DNA from: Microvirga arvi
GTDB lineage: Bacteria; Pseudomonadota; Alphaproteobacteria; Rhizobiales; Beijerinckiaceae
DNA: 64,000 nucleotides
Assembly: GCF_016892765.1 (NCBI RefSeq)
Contig: NZ_JAFEMD010000001.1
Span: 186,001-250,000 of the forward strand
Direction of reading: 5' to 3'
Every line of letters begins with the position of its first letter. The stretch's first letter is position 1. The notes under the pieces are model-generated. The model ran no database searches, had not been told where the DNA came from, and was given only the letters and a program-made list of their open reading frames with translations. This document shows positions 62,678 through 64,000 of this stretch, piece by piece. The position numbers and the translations under genes are program-made.

Positions 62678-64000
62678 CTACTGCCCGAGCCGTTCGAGCA
62701 GGGCCGGCACGTGCACCTGATCGGCCTTGTAGTTGCCGGTCAGCGCATACATGACGATGTTGACGCCGCTTCGATACGAGAATTCCCGTTGGCGCTGGTC
62801 GCTGCCGACGACGGGATAGAGCCACTCGCCCCGCTGACCCACGGCCCAGGCCGCGGCGAGATCGTTCGACGTGATGATGATCGGCGACACGCCGTCTCCG
62901 GAGCGGGCAGGCCGGCTCGCCTCGCCCTCGGCCTGCGGCGGCAGGGCTTCGACCCAGGTCTGCCCGGTGGCGTAGCGGCCGGGAAAGCTGTCGAGGATGT
63001 AGAATGTCTTCGTCAGCACGTGATCGGCCGGCACCGACTCGAGTTCCGGGATATCGAGGCTCGCCAGCATGCGGCGCAGGTATTGCCCTTCGGCGGTGGG
63101 GGCGCCGTCCAGGCGGTTGCCGAAGGCATCGCGCGTGTCGAAGATCACGGTGCCGCCGCCTTTCATGAAGGCGTCGAGGCGGCGGATCGAGGCCTCGGAG
63201 GGCATGGGCCGGCTTGCCACGATGGGCCAGTAGATCAGCGGGTAGAACGCGACCTCGTCCCGCGACAGGTCGATGCCGATGGGCTCGCCCGGTGACAGGG
63301 CGGTTCTCTGGCTCAACACCTGCGTCAGACCGGTGAGGCCGGCCTTGCTGGTGTCGTCCACCTGTGCATCGCCTGTGATCACGTAAGCCAGCCGCGTCAC
63401 GAGAGCGGGATTCGAGCTCTCCATCGTCATCGAGGACCGGCGCTCCTGCGCGCTCGCATCGGACACGGGGTTGAGCAGCAGCATCGAGGCCAGCACGATG
63501 GCGGCTGTCGCGCCCGCTTTCCGCAGACGACCCGAGAGGTTGGACAGGTGGCCGCCGAGCCAGAGCGAGGCGATGGTGTCGGCGAGCAGCAGGAGCAGGG
63601 CAATCATGAAGAGCGGCATGCGCAAATCGATGGTTTGTGCTCCGGCGAGCGGAGCGATCCTGGCATTGAGCGGGGAATAGTTGAGCGGAGCCAGCCGATC
63701 GCTCGGCAGGAGCGCGTTCACTGCAAGGCTCGAATCCACCGGTCCATAGAAGCCGGGCGGGTGTTCCCTGGTCGCCCGATCGGTGTAAATGCGGGTGATC
63801 GCGCGGGCATTGGCGGGTGGTGAGGTGTAGATGCCATAGCCGTCGAGCGTCAGGCGGGGAGCCACGGTCTCGTTCTCCGCATTGCGGGCCTCCGCGTTCA
63901 TGTCGCTCGGCGCGCCGGCAAGAGCCGTCGTCCGCCGCAGCATGTCCACGAAAAGCCCTGACAGGGGCAGGTTCGACCAGGTGGTGTCGGCGGTCACGTG
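62678..64000 (-). CDS. DUF4159 family membrane protein (5' end cut by window)
   Basis: The frame is open to the right edge, so the N-terminus is missing; 440 residues are visible. A membrane helix (LFMIALLLLLADTIASLWLG) and another (AATAAIVLASMLLLNPVSDASA) are followed by a DUF4159 domain: AYVITGDAQVDDTSKAGLTGLTQVL, LIYWPIVASRPMPSEASI, GGGTVIFDTRD and GVNIVMYALTGNYKADQVHVPALLERLG. DUF4159 resembles glutamine-amidotransferase folds without a catalytic triad. It lies upstream of the similar membrane protein at 60494 in the same direction. Confidence 0.8.
   Translation of the reverse strand, partial: HVTADTTWSNLPLSGLFVDMLRRTTALAGAPSDMNAEARNAENETVAPRLTLDGYGIYTSPPANARAITRIYTDRATREHPPGFYGPVDSSLAVNALLPSDRLAPLNYSPLNARIAPLAGAQTIDLRMPLFMIALLLLLADTIASLWLGGHLSNLSGRLRKAGATAAIVLASMLLLNPVSDASAQERRSSMTMESSNPALVTRLAYVITGDAQVDDTSKAGLTGLTQVLSQRTALSPGEPIGIDLSRDEVAFYPLIYWPIVASRPMPSEASIRRLDAFMKGGGTVIFDTRDAFGNRLDGAPTAEGQYLRRMLASLDIPELESVPADHVLTKTFYILDSFPGRYATGQTWVEALPPQAEGEASRPARSGDGVSPIIITSNDLAAAWAVGQRGEWLYPVVGSDQRQREFSYRSGVNIVMYALTGNYKADQVHVPALLERLGQ

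Overview
The window looks like a chromosome segment of a GC-rich alphaproteobacterium of the order Rhizobiales, probably Methylobacteriaceae and most like Microvirga. I infer this from gene content and style: an MbfA-type ferritin/VIT protein behind a perfect Irr iron-control (ICE) palindrome, an EcfG-type GGAAC-N16-CGTT promoter, a typical Mrp/MobA/TusA block, and Rhizobiales-style intergenic palindromes. No rRNA, tRNA, CRISPR array or intact mobile element was seen. The only mobile-element trace is the C-terminal scrap of a serine recombinase near the left edge.

Positions 1-9980 are a mosaic of short housekeeping and accessory genes: an HXXEE-like membrane protein (cut by the edge), a recombinase remnant, an outer-membrane MetA-type protein, RidA, a membrane diguanylate cyclase, TerC, a DnaQ-like exonuclease, a rhodanese and a lytic transglycosylase. 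They end with a secreted PL7 alginate lyase carrying RTX calcium-binding repeats.

Positions 10811-28399 are the centrepiece: nine tightly packed same-strand genes forming an alginate-type (polymannuronate) system. Order: AlgD (GDP-mannose dehydrogenase), Alg8 (synthase), Alg44 (PilZ c-di-GMP receptor), AlgA (PMI/GMP), a TPR-AlgG epimerase fusion, an AlgL-like PL5 lyase, then three secreted Sel1-repeat proteins of about 975, 952 and 448 residues. No AlgE porin, AlgX or AlgI/J/F acetylation gene is recognisable. Two NarL/LuxR-type regulators with degenerate receiver domains follow in AT-rich DNA (28854-30949). Together with the PL7 lyase and the diguanylate cyclase this looks like a self-contained, c-di-GMP-controlled alginate locus with an unusual, Sel1-dominated export/periplasmic apparatus.

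Positions 31032-37407 hold a branched-chain amino-acid-type ABC importer (LivK-G-F-H-M) followed by a GMC oxidoreductase. Positions 37702-51084 are mixed metabolism and stress: glycerate kinase, an orphan histidine kinase, a CsbD-like protein, TusA-MobA-Mrp, a PNPOx-like protein, a sorbosone-dehydrogenase/cytochrome c pair, nicotinate phosphoribosyltransferase, PxpA, a collagen-like glycine-rich secreted protein, a fluoroacetate-dehalogenase-like hydrolase, an M15-like peptidase and a DUF4112 pair. Positions 51135-55431 are a polar amino-acid ABC importer (HisP/M/Q plus binding protein) with a second, separately terminated paralogous binding protein.

Positions 55695-64000 contain a DUF4142 protein split by a glycine-zipper insert, a metallophosphoesterase, MbfA with its ICE box, a 39-residue unannotated-looking small ORF, Nudix and GNAT enzymes, a nested palindromic repeat, and two large membrane proteins (glutamine-amidotransferase/VWA-like and DUF4159) of which the last runs off the right edge.
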